This document shows positions 11,845 through 19,798 of a stretch of 44,529 nucleotides of DNA, one piece after another. Positions within the stretch are counted from its first letter, which is position 1, and each line of letters begins with the position of its first letter. The position numbers and the translations under genes are program-made. Source of the stretch: a virus; IMG/VR virus record IMGVR_UViG_3300013122_000007, positions 1 through 44,529 of that record. One strand, given 5' to 3'. The notes beneath the pieces were generated by a model, which had not been told where the DNA came from, did no database searches, and saw only the letters and a program-made list of their open reading frames with translations.

Positions 11845-13766
11845 TATGCGACCCTCCGCTGCTCGTCAATTACAGCATCCAGCTCCGCTTTCAGCTCTTT
11901 GATGGCTTCGATCAGAAGCCCGACCATGTTTCCATAGGCCACGGAGAGCATGTCATCGCCGCTGACTGCCTCGGGAAGTACCTTTTGAACTTCCTGCGCG
12001 ATAACTCCGGTCTGACGCTCGCCTTCCCGGTCAAGTCGGTCGTAGGTGACCCCGCGCAGTTGGAGGACTTTCTCCAGCGCATTCGGGATGACCTGGATGT
12101 TGGTCTTTACGCGAATGTCCGAGTAAGCCGTTACGTTGCCAGACGTCCAGATGCCTCCAGCCAGCCCAATGGCTGCCCCCGGTGTGCCTGATGAACAGAA
12201 CACGATCTGATGCCCACCTGCCATGGTGCCGCCGGTGGTGTTGTTCGTGTGCTTATAGGCCATTCCATACAAGCTGCCGAAAGTCGAGCCGTCGTCTGGG
12301 ATGGCGTAACCGGTGCCCATCGACCACACATGGCCGATCTTGGTTGAGTCATAGATACCGTACATACCAGCTGAGCGGCTGGCTGCGTCCACGCTGATCT
12401 TGCCAGTGATGGTGTCACCAGCTTTGGCGATGGCCGTCGGGTCGGTGATGTTGATGTTTGCTGTGCCGTTAAACGACACGCCATTGATCGTCCTGGCGGT
12501 GGCCAGCTTCGTGGCAGCAGCAGCTGTCGCTCCGGTGTCCAGTTTGGTGGCCAATCCAGCGCTCAATGCTGTGTTGTCCGCTTTGAGGGCGAGCTGGTCA
12601 GCTACCTGAGCCTGGAAGGACTGAAGCGCGGTCTTGTCAGCTTTCGTGGCGAGCCCGTTAGTCAGCGCTTGGGTATCCGCCTTCACGGCCAACCCATCCA
12701 CCAGAGCCTGGACGTCGGCCTTGCCTTGAAGCGCCTCGTTCATCTCTATGTAGGTGACTTTGTAGTCCAACGCCTCCTGCACGGCTGTGCTAATCGGCTT
12801 CTGCAAGTCGCTGGTGTTGTCGACGTTACCGAGACCGAGGTTAGAGCGTGCAGCCGTCTTGTCTGTCAGGGCAGCGAGGTTTTCCGAGTTCTTGGCGAAG
12901 TCTGTGAAGTCCGCGCCGGTAATCGCTTGGACGTCCTGCTTGATCTGCTCGGTGGTCGTCTTGGCCTGTTCTGCCGAGGCATTCGCCGCTTCAGCATCCG
13001 CCGCCGCAGCTTCAGCAGCGCTTTGAGCCGTCTGAGCGGCCCCTTGAGCTGTACTAGCGCTGGCCTCCGCGTTGATGGCCCGCTCAAGGGCTTGGTTGGC
13101 GGTGTTCTGTGCCTGATTAGCGGTAGCTGTGGCTTGTAGAGCCGTGGTGTTGGCGCTGTTCGCTGTAGCCTTCGCTTCGTTGGCCGTGGTTACTGCTGAG
13201 TTCGCGGTCGCCACAGCGGCGTTCGCTGTGTTCTGAGCAGACCCAGCCGTGGAGACTGCGTTGTTGGCTGTTACCACGGCACCGTTCGCCGTACTGGTGG
13301 CGGCATTTGCTGTTGAGACTGCCGAGTTCGCCGTAACAACCGCACCGTTGGCCGTAGCGATAGCCGTGTCGGCCTTCGTTTCAGCGGTCTGTGCGATGCC
13401 CTTGGCCTCGGTGGCAATCGATCTGGCGTTGTCCGAGACAGCAAAGGAGACGTCGGACTGGTCCTGCGCCTCTTGGATAATCATGAACACCTGCTTCCAC
13501 ATGAGGTCCAGGAGGGCCTCGTCGAGGACGGAGTCGTTCTTGAAGTCCACCAGAGCGTTCTGCTTTTCGGTGTCACGCTCGATCTTGAGTAGCTGCGCGG
13601 AGGTGGGCGCAGTAGAGAGGGAGATGGAGTTGGGGCTGAGCCAACTGAAGGTGGCCGGTTGGCCGTTGAGGGTGACCTTGACGTCATCCCTGTAGATGTA
13701 GTCGAAGGGAACGGCAAACACTTTCGTGATGCCGTCCCCCTGATACTCAACGAAGGAAAGTGCCAT
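11844..13766 (-). CDS. Tail fibre with T7 gp17 N terminus and S74 chaperone
   Basis: A 640-residue fibre. Residues 1-110 (MALSFVEYQGDGITKVFAVP...) are the T7 gp17-type adaptor that fixes the fibre to the tail. Then come 13 consecutive TANxAxx heptads (138-228) and further alanine-rich coiled coil to about 275, a stalk. The C terminus is a peptidase-S74 intramolecular chaperone starting SDIRVKTNI (S549, K554) with GVTYDR and TGVIAQEVQKVLPEAV; it should trimerise the fibre and cut itself off before S549. The last residues (KELKAELDAVIDEQRR) form the usual terminal coil. It recognises the host surface, probably LPS, but the receptor is not predictable. Confidence 0.93.
   Translation of the reverse strand: MALSFVEYQGDGITKVFAVPFDYIYRDDVKVTLNGQPATFSWLSPNSISLSTAPTSAQLLKIERDTEKQNALVDFKNDSVLDEALLDLMWKQVFMIIQEAQDQSDVSFAVSDNARSIATEAKGIAQTAETKADTAIATANGAVVTANSAVSTANAATSTANGAVVTANNAVSTAGSAQNTANAAVATANSAVTTANEAKATANSANTTALQATATANQAQNTANQALERAINAEASASTAQGAAQTAQSAAEAAAADAEAANASAEQAKTTTEQIKQDVQAITGADFTDFAKNSENLAALTDKTAARSNLGLGNVDNTSDLQKPISTAVQEALDYKVTYIEMNEALQGKADVQALVDGLAVKADTQALTNGLATKADKTALQSFQAQVADQLALKADNTALSAGLATKLDTGATAAAATKLATARTINGVSFNGTANINITDPTAIAKAGDTITGKISVDAASRSAGMYGIYDSTKIGHVWSMGTGYAIPDDGSTFGSLYGMAYKHTNNTTGGTMAGGHQIVFCSSGTPGAAIGLAGGIWTSGNVTAYSDIRVKTNIQVIPNALEKVLQLRGVTYDRLDREGERQTGVIAQEVQKVLPEAVSGDDMLSVAYGNMVGLLIEAIKELKAELDAVIDEQRRVA
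13083..13355 (-). repeat. 13 degenerate 21-base repeats (TANxAxx heptads)
   Basis: The DNA encodes thirteen in-frame seven-residue units with T-A-N/G-x-A at the same places. Codon use varies between units, so the repeat is old or selected at protein level. Unequal recombination here could change fibre length. Confidence 0.75.
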
Positions 13767-13769
13767 TGC

Positions 13770-16700
13770 TTACTCGTAGCTGTAATCCCGAGGCAGCTCG
13801 TCGTACAGCACATTGAGGCCGTTCCTGATTCCCATAGCGTTCTGGTACGGGAGCAGGGAGAAGAAGCTGCGGGCAGTGTTGGAGGTGATTTCACCGTCCC
13901 TGATGGCCTCGACGACTTCCTGACCGAACTGGCCAGTCTTCATCGCAAGGTCATAGGAGGCAGAGCCGGTGATGAGGTTGGATTGCAGGCCTGATGCCCG
14001 CGTATCGAAGAGAGGGTCGTAGAGACCCAGCATGGCTGGCATGTCGATGATGCCGGGGATGATGGTGGAGATGCTGGAACGCTGGAACGCACCCGCTGCC
14101 ATCTGCATCGGATCGAGCATCTTGTCGAGGTAGCGCTCACGCTCGTAGCTGGACTTGCCGGCGCTGGACGCACCGACGTAGGCAAGGTAGCTGACCAGAC
14201 CCGCGAAGGTTCCGTTGAGGAACATCATCGTGGTCACCCGGTCGGCGTGCTTGACGTTGTTCAGCAGCTGCTTGGTGTAGGCCCCCATCATGAAGCTCTT
14301 GAACTGCATGAGGAGCTTGCCGGGGGTGGTCGACATGAAGCCTGGGAGGGCTCCGAAGTCGTTCTCCTGAATCACTTGGTCACCCCAGCGACGGAGAGCG
14401 TTGCCGAACTTCACCCGGACCTCGTCATCCCAGTTCTCCAGGTTCAGCCTCTTGAGCTTCCCCGAGGGACCGAACGATGCCCCGCCCTTCTTGAGCATCT
14501 CGCCTTTGATGCGGGCCATCAGCTCCTTGTCGATGCCCAGCTCGCGGAGACGGGCTTCACCAAGGTGGTGGGCTTTGCCGGTGCGAGCAGCGTCGAGGAA
14601 GGTCTGTGCCATGCTCTTCATGGACATGACGTGCAGGACTTGGTTGACCCAGTTGAAGCCGGAGATGTCGGTGGTGACGTTGTTGAGCGTATCCAGGCCG
14701 CGCTCCATCCGACTGAGGATGCCTTCGCGCATGGCCCCGGCGTCACCGAACTCCTCGATGCGTTGGGCGCTACGGTGCAGCAGCCGGTAGTCCGCCCAGC
14801 CGCCCATGAGATCGGAGAGTTCTTCCACCAGCTCGTCGCTGAAGTCTCCGCTCTTCATCTTCCGGCGCAGCTTCAGCAGCTCGGGCATGTTGGCCATCAT
14901 GTTCTTGACACCCACATGCGAGGCCATGACGCCGAACTCTGCGATCTGAGCCAGACCGACCATGTTCATCAGCCGGGAGTAGTTGTACTTGCGCAGCAAC
15001 CGCCCAGCCGTGGCATAGCCGCTGCTCGGGTCTTCCCGGAGAGGACGGCCAACCAGATGGTCGTAGGCTTCTTCGAGGTTGCGCAGCTCACGACGGCGCT
15101 TCAGTTCCTCCGCTTTGCCAGTCACCGGGGTCGAGTACAGCTCGTCCTGGGCTTCGGCGAACAGGCGCCGGAAGGTGTCCTCGCTATCGATGCCTCGGCG
15201 TGCTAGAGCGATGTGCCCGAGCATGGTGTTGGCGTAGCCGCTGAACAGGACGTCGATGTCGTTCTCCAGCAGGTCCTCTACAACGGACTCGTCGATGTCG
15301 AGGCGGGACTTGAGGTTGGCAGCCTTGCCAGCATCCATACCACCTGTGAGGCGGCGTAGGCTCTCGGCAATGTTCTTGGCTTCGCCGGCATCCAGCCCAT
15401 GCTCGCGCTCAAGGAACCACTGCAGGTTGTCGCCGTGACGGCTCAGGCCGCTGATGTCCAGACCGCCTTGGCGGGACCGGGAGACGACCTTCATGAGGTG
15501 GTCCGCGACTTCCATGGCCATGTCGGGGTCCATGCCACGGATGGCCGAGGCGATGCGCTGCTGCACAGCTGCCCTGCTCCCGAGCTTCTGGATCATGGCG
15601 TCCATCGAGGCGGCGCTCCACCGACGGTTGACGTAGTCGTCGACAGTCATGCCTTCGGCACCCTTCACAGGTACAGCGCCTTCAATGCGCTCCTTCCCTG
15701 CCGGGTTGCGTGCCATGTTGGCCATCTCGTCGTAGAGCCGACGGACCTCTGCAGCGTGCTTCTTGACCGCTGCACTCTCGACTTCGATACCGCGTAGAGC
15801 CCGAGTGACGTCCCGGTTGAACTGGCGCTTGGCCGCGAAGCTCTGCGTCCAGCCCTGCCCGGTCTCTTCGAGGTAATCCCGGAAGGTGGCCTTCTGCGAC
15901 TTGAGGTAAGCCCGCATGACCCTGCCCTGCTCCCGGCGCTTCCAGAGCGAGGCTGTTTCCCCGATGACGGAACCCTTAGCCGGCGCAGAGTCCTCGAACA
16001 ACGCCCCGGACAGGCCCCTGATCTTGGCCGAGACAGACGAGAAGTTGTCCGCTGCTCGGTCGATGCGGAGCTTAGAGGCGAACGTCTTCCAGCCCTTGCT
16101 GCGCTCGAAGAAGTCCGTGTTGACCTGCTCGACTGTCTTGAAGGAGCCATCCGCGTTCACCAGCCCCTTGTACTCGACCATCCCGCGTTCAGCGGCGAGT
16201 GCCCCTGCTTCCCTCGCCTCGTTGGCGGCGGCAGCGCGGTACAGCTCCTTGAGCGGCTCGTCATAGGACCGGGAGAGGCCCGTGAAGAGCCCCGTCATGG
16301 CCCCTGCAGCCATCGTGGATACGACGGCATCGTCGAGGTCGTAGGTCGGGTCGTTGTAGGCGATGTAGCCTTCAATCGGTGCAGTAACGCCCATGCTCAG
16401 CACACCAGCCCTGACCGCACGCTCCAGCCGGGTGAGCTTGGAGCCGTAGATCAGCGGAGCGGTCGCGCCATAGGAGGCGGCAGAGACACCAAGCGCTACA
16501 GGGTCGAGGATGGAGGCCAGCACCGAGGCGGATACCCCGGTGACCGTGCCCATGGACATGAGCGTGTTCTGGCGCTCCATGAAGTCCAGGATTTCCTGAC
16601 GCTTCTGCTGAAGCTGGCCCATGCTGCGGATTTCCAGCGGGTCGAACTCGTCCCAGTAGTCCTCCGGGATCTGCCCTTGGATTTCCTGCTTGAAGACTTC

Positions 16701-17003
16701 CTTGTTCAGGAAGAACGTAGGGTCGTCCTCAAGGTCCTGCCGGTTGGCCTGACGGAGCATCATCGGGCCGATCTGGTTGAGGTTGATGGCTTCGGTGGCG
16801 ACGTCCGTGATGGACGATTCCTTCCACCGTTGCTTCTCTGCGGCCTCTTGGGCCTCCTGCTGAGCCTTCTGCTCGTCCCGCGTGAAGATGTCGGGGATGA
16901 AGCTCTGCTTGCGGGGAACCCCGTTAACGAGGCTCCCGAATACCGTGTCTTGCCGCCCTACGGTCGCGCTTGAGGCGCTTGGCAGCGAGTCGTTGTTGCT
17001 CAT
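13770..17003 (-). CDS. Internal virion protein, gp16-like
   Basis: A 1077-residue ejection protein in the gp16 position. In T7-like phages it leaves the capsid and forms the channel for DNA across the cell envelope. Visible are a hydrophobic segment (GVSASVLASILDPVALGVSAASYGATAPLIYG, about 150-180), long helical stretches and a hydrophobic C-terminal part (MFLNGTFAGLVSYLAYVGASSAGK). It is shorter than T7 gp16 (1318 aa), and I see no lytic transglycosylase motif at the N terminus where T7 has one. The start overlaps the gp15-like gene by 80 bases; AGGAA ten bases upstream supports it. Confidence 0.88.
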   Translation of the reverse strand: MSNNDSLPSASSATVGRQDTVFGSLVNGVPRKQSFIPDIFTRDEQKAQQEAQEAAEKQRWKESSITDVATEAINLNQIGPMMLRQANRQDLEDDPTFFLNKEVFKQEIQGQIPEDYWDEFDPLEIRSMGQLQQKRQEILDFMERQNTLMSMGTVTGVSASVLASILDPVALGVSAASYGATAPLIYGSKLTRLERAVRAGVLSMGVTAPIEGYIAYNDPTYDLDDAVVSTMAAGAMTGLFTGLSRSYDEPLKELYRAAAANEAREAGALAAERGMVEYKGLVNADGSFKTVEQVNTDFFERSKGWKTFASKLRIDRAADNFSSVSAKIRGLSGALFEDSAPAKGSVIGETASLWKRREQGRVMRAYLKSQKATFRDYLEETGQGWTQSFAAKRQFNRDVTRALRGIEVESAAVKKHAAEVRRLYDEMANMARNPAGKERIEGAVPVKGAEGMTVDDYVNRRWSAASMDAMIQKLGSRAAVQQRIASAIRGMDPDMAMEVADHLMKVVSRSRQGGLDISGLSRHGDNLQWFLEREHGLDAGEAKNIAESLRRLTGGMDAGKAANLKSRLDIDESVVEDLLENDIDVLFSGYANTMLGHIALARRGIDSEDTFRRLFAEAQDELYSTPVTGKAEELKRRRELRNLEEAYDHLVGRPLREDPSSGYATAGRLLRKYNYSRLMNMVGLAQIAEFGVMASHVGVKNMMANMPELLKLRRKMKSGDFSDELVEELSDLMGGWADYRLLHRSAQRIEEFGDAGAMREGILSRMERGLDTLNNVTTDISGFNWVNQVLHVMSMKSMAQTFLDAARTGKAHHLGEARLRELGIDKELMARIKGEMLKKGGASFGPSGKLKRLNLENWDDEVRVKFGNALRRWGDQVIQENDFGALPGFMSTTPGKLLMQFKSFMMGAYTKQLLNNVKHADRVTTMMFLNGTFAGLVSYLAYVGASSAGKSSYERERYLDKMLDPMQMAAGAFQRSSISTIIPGIIDMPAMLGLYDPLFDTRASGLQSNLITGSASYDLAMKTGQFGQEVVEAIRDGEITSNTARSFFSLLPYQNAMGIRNGLNVLYDELPRDYSYE

Positions 17004-18810
17004 CGATAATGGATTCCTGGCGCTCGCCCTCGACGGTCATCTGGCCGTCAGCCTCCGTTTGGTTGGAAGTCATCAGGCTGAACGACTTGGAATACACAGG
17101 GACGTAGCCGCCTTTGGTGGTGAAGGTGAAGCGACCATCAGGCAGGTGCATGACCTGCAGGTCGTCGGTGTCGATTTCCAGCTCTTTGGCCGTCTGCTCG
17201 GCAGCCCACTCAAGGCGCTTGTTGAGACCTTGCTCGTTGGTGTACGAGAGGAAGCGGGCCTTGGGCAGCGGGCCGTAGTCAGTCTGGACATAGGCGTCCT
17301 TGACGAGCTTGCGGGCGTAGTCGAAGGCATCCTCGGGGTCGAGCTGGCCGTGCTTGGCAATCCGCATGGCAACGCTCATGGCCATGTCCACAGCATCGGT
17401 GTTCTGGTCACCGGATACGCCCAGGTCCTCCCTGATGCTGTCCTTCATCTTGAGCATCATGCTCTTGGGGATGTCGGTGTACTTGGCGTGCGGCGATGCC
17501 ACCAATAGGTTGTATGCCTCAGCCTCGTTCATCCCAAGATGTTGTGTCATGTAGAGGTAGTCGTAGGCATCGACCAGCTTCTCCGGTGGGAGGTGCTGGC
17601 CCAGCTCGCCGCGCCCGAACAGGTAGGCGCCCTCGTTGCTCATGAAGGACCGGAAGGCAGCGGGAATCTGGCTGGCATCGTCGACCGGCGCAGTGACACC
17701 CGCGAAGGCCATCTCAGCCTTGCGCGTGGTGACCGGATCGGAGAGACCTCGGGAGCGCAGGACATCGTAGAAACGGCCCATCGTGCCGTTCTGCTCGGAC
17801 TCCTGCCGGAAGCTCTTGATGACCTTGTTGACCTGCGAAGTGGTCAGGTAGGCCCAGTCGCCGTTGATGAGCGCAGCGCGTTCCTCGGCTTCCTTGGCGA
17901 GCTTCTCCATCCGCTTGCGCTGCTTGCTCATGGCGCTGTTGAGCTGCTCTGCGGTGACTCGACCTGCGGCAACAGCCTTGCTGCCGTACTCCCAGGTCAA
18001 TCGACCGGATTGGATACGGGCGTCCCAGTCGCGGAGAACCTCCAGCTGCAGCTGCTCCTTCTCTGCGGAGGTCAGTTCCATGGCCTTGGCGTACTTCGCC
18101 TTGAGCCATGCGCGGGTGTCGAGGGAGACTTCCTCGTCATCCATGAAGGCCTCGGCCAGCAGGACGGAGCGGCTGCCGTCGGCGATGCCCAGCTCCTGCA
18201 GTTCCTTGATGACGTCCTCGGTGCGCTCCTTGGAGAACCGGAAGGACGGGCTTTCCTGCAGGTGCTTGACCATACCCTTGATGGCGGTGATGGCCTGCTG
18301 CCGGTCAGCGCCGTTGGCTACCTGCTCCTCGATCTTGCTGACGGTCAGCTGGAGGGTTCTGGAGCCCAGCTCAAGGCGCTGTTTGTCGGCCTTGGCATAC
18401 CCGTAGGAGACGGTCTCAGCCGAGAGCCAGTTGTCGATGCGTTGGTTGGCGCGGCTCAGAATGCGCTCGTCGGAAACCGATCCGAGGTACTTCTGGCGCA
18501 TCTCCTGGTCGAGCTTGCTCAGCTCATCAGGACGGTCGAACAGCTCAGGATCGGCGTCGATAGCGCCCTTCATGGCCCGCTGGTAGCCGTCGAGGCCGAT
18601 ATCAGCAGTTGCTGCCTGCGCATCCAGCTCCTCGTCGCGTACCTGCTTGGCGATACCGGCGGTGACGTCGACGAACTGCATCAGGCCCTTGGCGAGCCTG
18701 TCGGAGTTGGGGTCGAAGGTGACTTGCTGTTGGTAGGCCTGGAGCTGCTGCACCGGTCGGGCGGTTACTTGACGCTGAACCTGCCCGAGAGATTGAGGGG
18801 CTTGTCTCAT
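16924..18810 (-). CDS. Internal virion protein, gp15-like
   Basis: A 628-residue, nearly all-helical hydrophilic protein in the gp15 position (T7 gp15, 747 aa), part of the inner core and periplasmic ejection tube. Its C terminus is strongly basic (AAKRLKRDRRAARHGIREPR) and is encoded in the 80-base overlap with the next gene. The start overlaps the stop of the gp14-like gene by four bases. Confidence 0.88.
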   Translation of the reverse strand: MRQAPQSLGQVQRQVTARPVQQLQAYQQQVTFDPNSDRLAKGLMQFVDVTAGIAKQVRDEELDAQAATADIGLDGYQRAMKGAIDADPELFDRPDELSKLDQEMRQKYLGSVSDERILSRANQRIDNWLSAETVSYGYAKADKQRLELGSRTLQLTVSKIEEQVANGADRQQAITAIKGMVKHLQESPSFRFSKERTEDVIKELQELGIADGSRSVLLAEAFMDDEEVSLDTRAWLKAKYAKAMELTSAEKEQLQLEVLRDWDARIQSGRLTWEYGSKAVAAGRVTAEQLNSAMSKQRKRMEKLAKEAEERAALINGDWAYLTTSQVNKVIKSFRQESEQNGTMGRFYDVLRSRGLSDPVTTRKAEMAFAGVTAPVDDASQIPAAFRSFMSNEGAYLFGRGELGQHLPPEKLVDAYDYLYMTQHLGMNEAEAYNLLVASPHAKYTDIPKSMMLKMKDSIREDLGVSGDQNTDAVDMAMSVAMRIAKHGQLDPEDAFDYARKLVKDAYVQTDYGPLPKARFLSYTNEQGLNKRLEWAAEQTAKELEIDTDDLQVMHLPDGRFTFTTKGGYVPVYSKSFSLMTSNQTEADGQMTVEGERQESIIDEQQRLAAKRLKRDRRAARHGIREPR

Positions 18811-19364
18811 GTCTTCTTACTCCCGAACTTACCGCCCCCTGCGACGTAGCCGCTGAGAGCCGCCGAGCCGATCTGGAGACCAGCGCCCAGCATGTTGTTG
18901 CTGCCCTTGTAGAAGGCGGGGCTCTGGAGGCCCGCAGAGGTGTTCTGCTGCAGTGCCTTCATCTCGGTTGCACGCTGGTGGTTGGAGTCCTCCAGGTTGC
19001 GGTCGAGGGTTGTCATGTTGTTGGCACCCTCACGGATGATGTCCGAGAAGATGGAGTCGATGGACAGACCGGAGAGACCCGCCTCGCCCGCTGTGACTCG
19101 TTGGGTGGCGACTTCCTTCTGCACTGCCAGTTTCTGCTTGTGCTTCTCCAGAGCCGTCGCTTCGTTCTCTTGGAGCTGCTGCATGTTCATCTGGTGAGTC
19201 TGCAGCCGGTAGTTGTCCATCAGCGCTTGGTTGTTGCGCTCAGCGTTCTGCTTTTCCACTGCGGCCATGTAGTTGGCCTGGGTGTTCTGTTCGTGAATCG
19301 AGTAGGCCGTCGAAGCGGCGGTCATCGCCATCATTGCGATGGGTACTGCGGCGGGTCCACACAT
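18807..19364 (-). CDS. Internal virion protein, gp14-like
   Basis: The start is at MCGPAAVPIAMMAMTAA, which parallels T7 gp14 (MCWAAAIPIAI...); upstream codons in the frame are rejected because this ATG overlaps the stop of the gp13-like gene. The 185-residue product has a hydrophobic N terminus, a long helical middle and a small glycine-rich hydrophobic C terminus (LGAGLQIGSAALSGYVAGGG). T7 gp14 forms the outer-membrane part of the ejection channel. Confidence 0.9.
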   Translation of the reverse strand: MCGPAAVPIAMMAMTAASTAYSIHEQNTQANYMAAVEKQNAERNNQALMDNYRLQTHQMNMQQLQENEATALEKHKQKLAVQKEVATQRVTAGEAGLSGLSIDSIFSDIIREGANNMTTLDRNLEDSNHQRATEMKALQQNTSAGLQSPAFYKGSNNMLGAGLQIGSAALSGYVAGGGKFGSKKT

Positions 19365-19798
19365 CAGGGAAGCCTCATGGTGAATGGATGGAAGAGCCCG
19401 CTGCCGAAGGGAACAGCCGGGTGGATGGTGAACCCGATCCGGCGCAGCCACCGGATGCTTTGGTGGTTTTCTGCGTGGACCATGTTCATCAGCAACCCGA
19501 ACCGCTCAAGCCAGCGGGGGATGTAGTTGAGGGGGACGGTCATGAGAGCCTTTCGGTGGTTGAACAGCTCCTCACTCCCGAGCATCCAAGGGACGCCACA
19601 CTCAGCCGCTACCACCCCGCCGACGGCATGAACCTGCCCGCCGTGGTCGAATGCCCAGGCCTCCTCGCTGAGGACGATGGATTCACCGAGGGCAATCTCC
19701 ACATCTGCATAGCCCTGCGCCGCCTGCTCGACCCGGTCGGCAGAGCGCAACCGGGGAGCCAGAGCGAAGACGTCTTCAATGTTCGCTGGGCGAAGCAT
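19364..19798 (-). CDS. gp13-like internal virion protein, GNAT-like
   Basis: The start MLRPANIEDVFALAPRL overlaps the stop of the tail-tube B gene (TGATG). At 144 residues it matches T7 gp13 in size and position, and the N-terminal pattern plus WLERFGLLMNMVHAENHQSIRWLRRIGF resembles a GNAT acetyltransferase fold. T7 gp13 is needed for core assembly but leaves the virion; whether the fold is catalytic here is unknown. Confidence 0.85.
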   Translation of the reverse strand: MLRPANIEDVFALAPRLRSADRVEQAAQGYADVEIALGESIVLSEEAWAFDHGGQVHAVGGVVAAECGVPWMLGSEELFNHRKALMTVPLNYIPRWLERFGLLMNMVHAENHQSIRWLRRIGFTIHPAVPFGSGLFHPFTMRLP

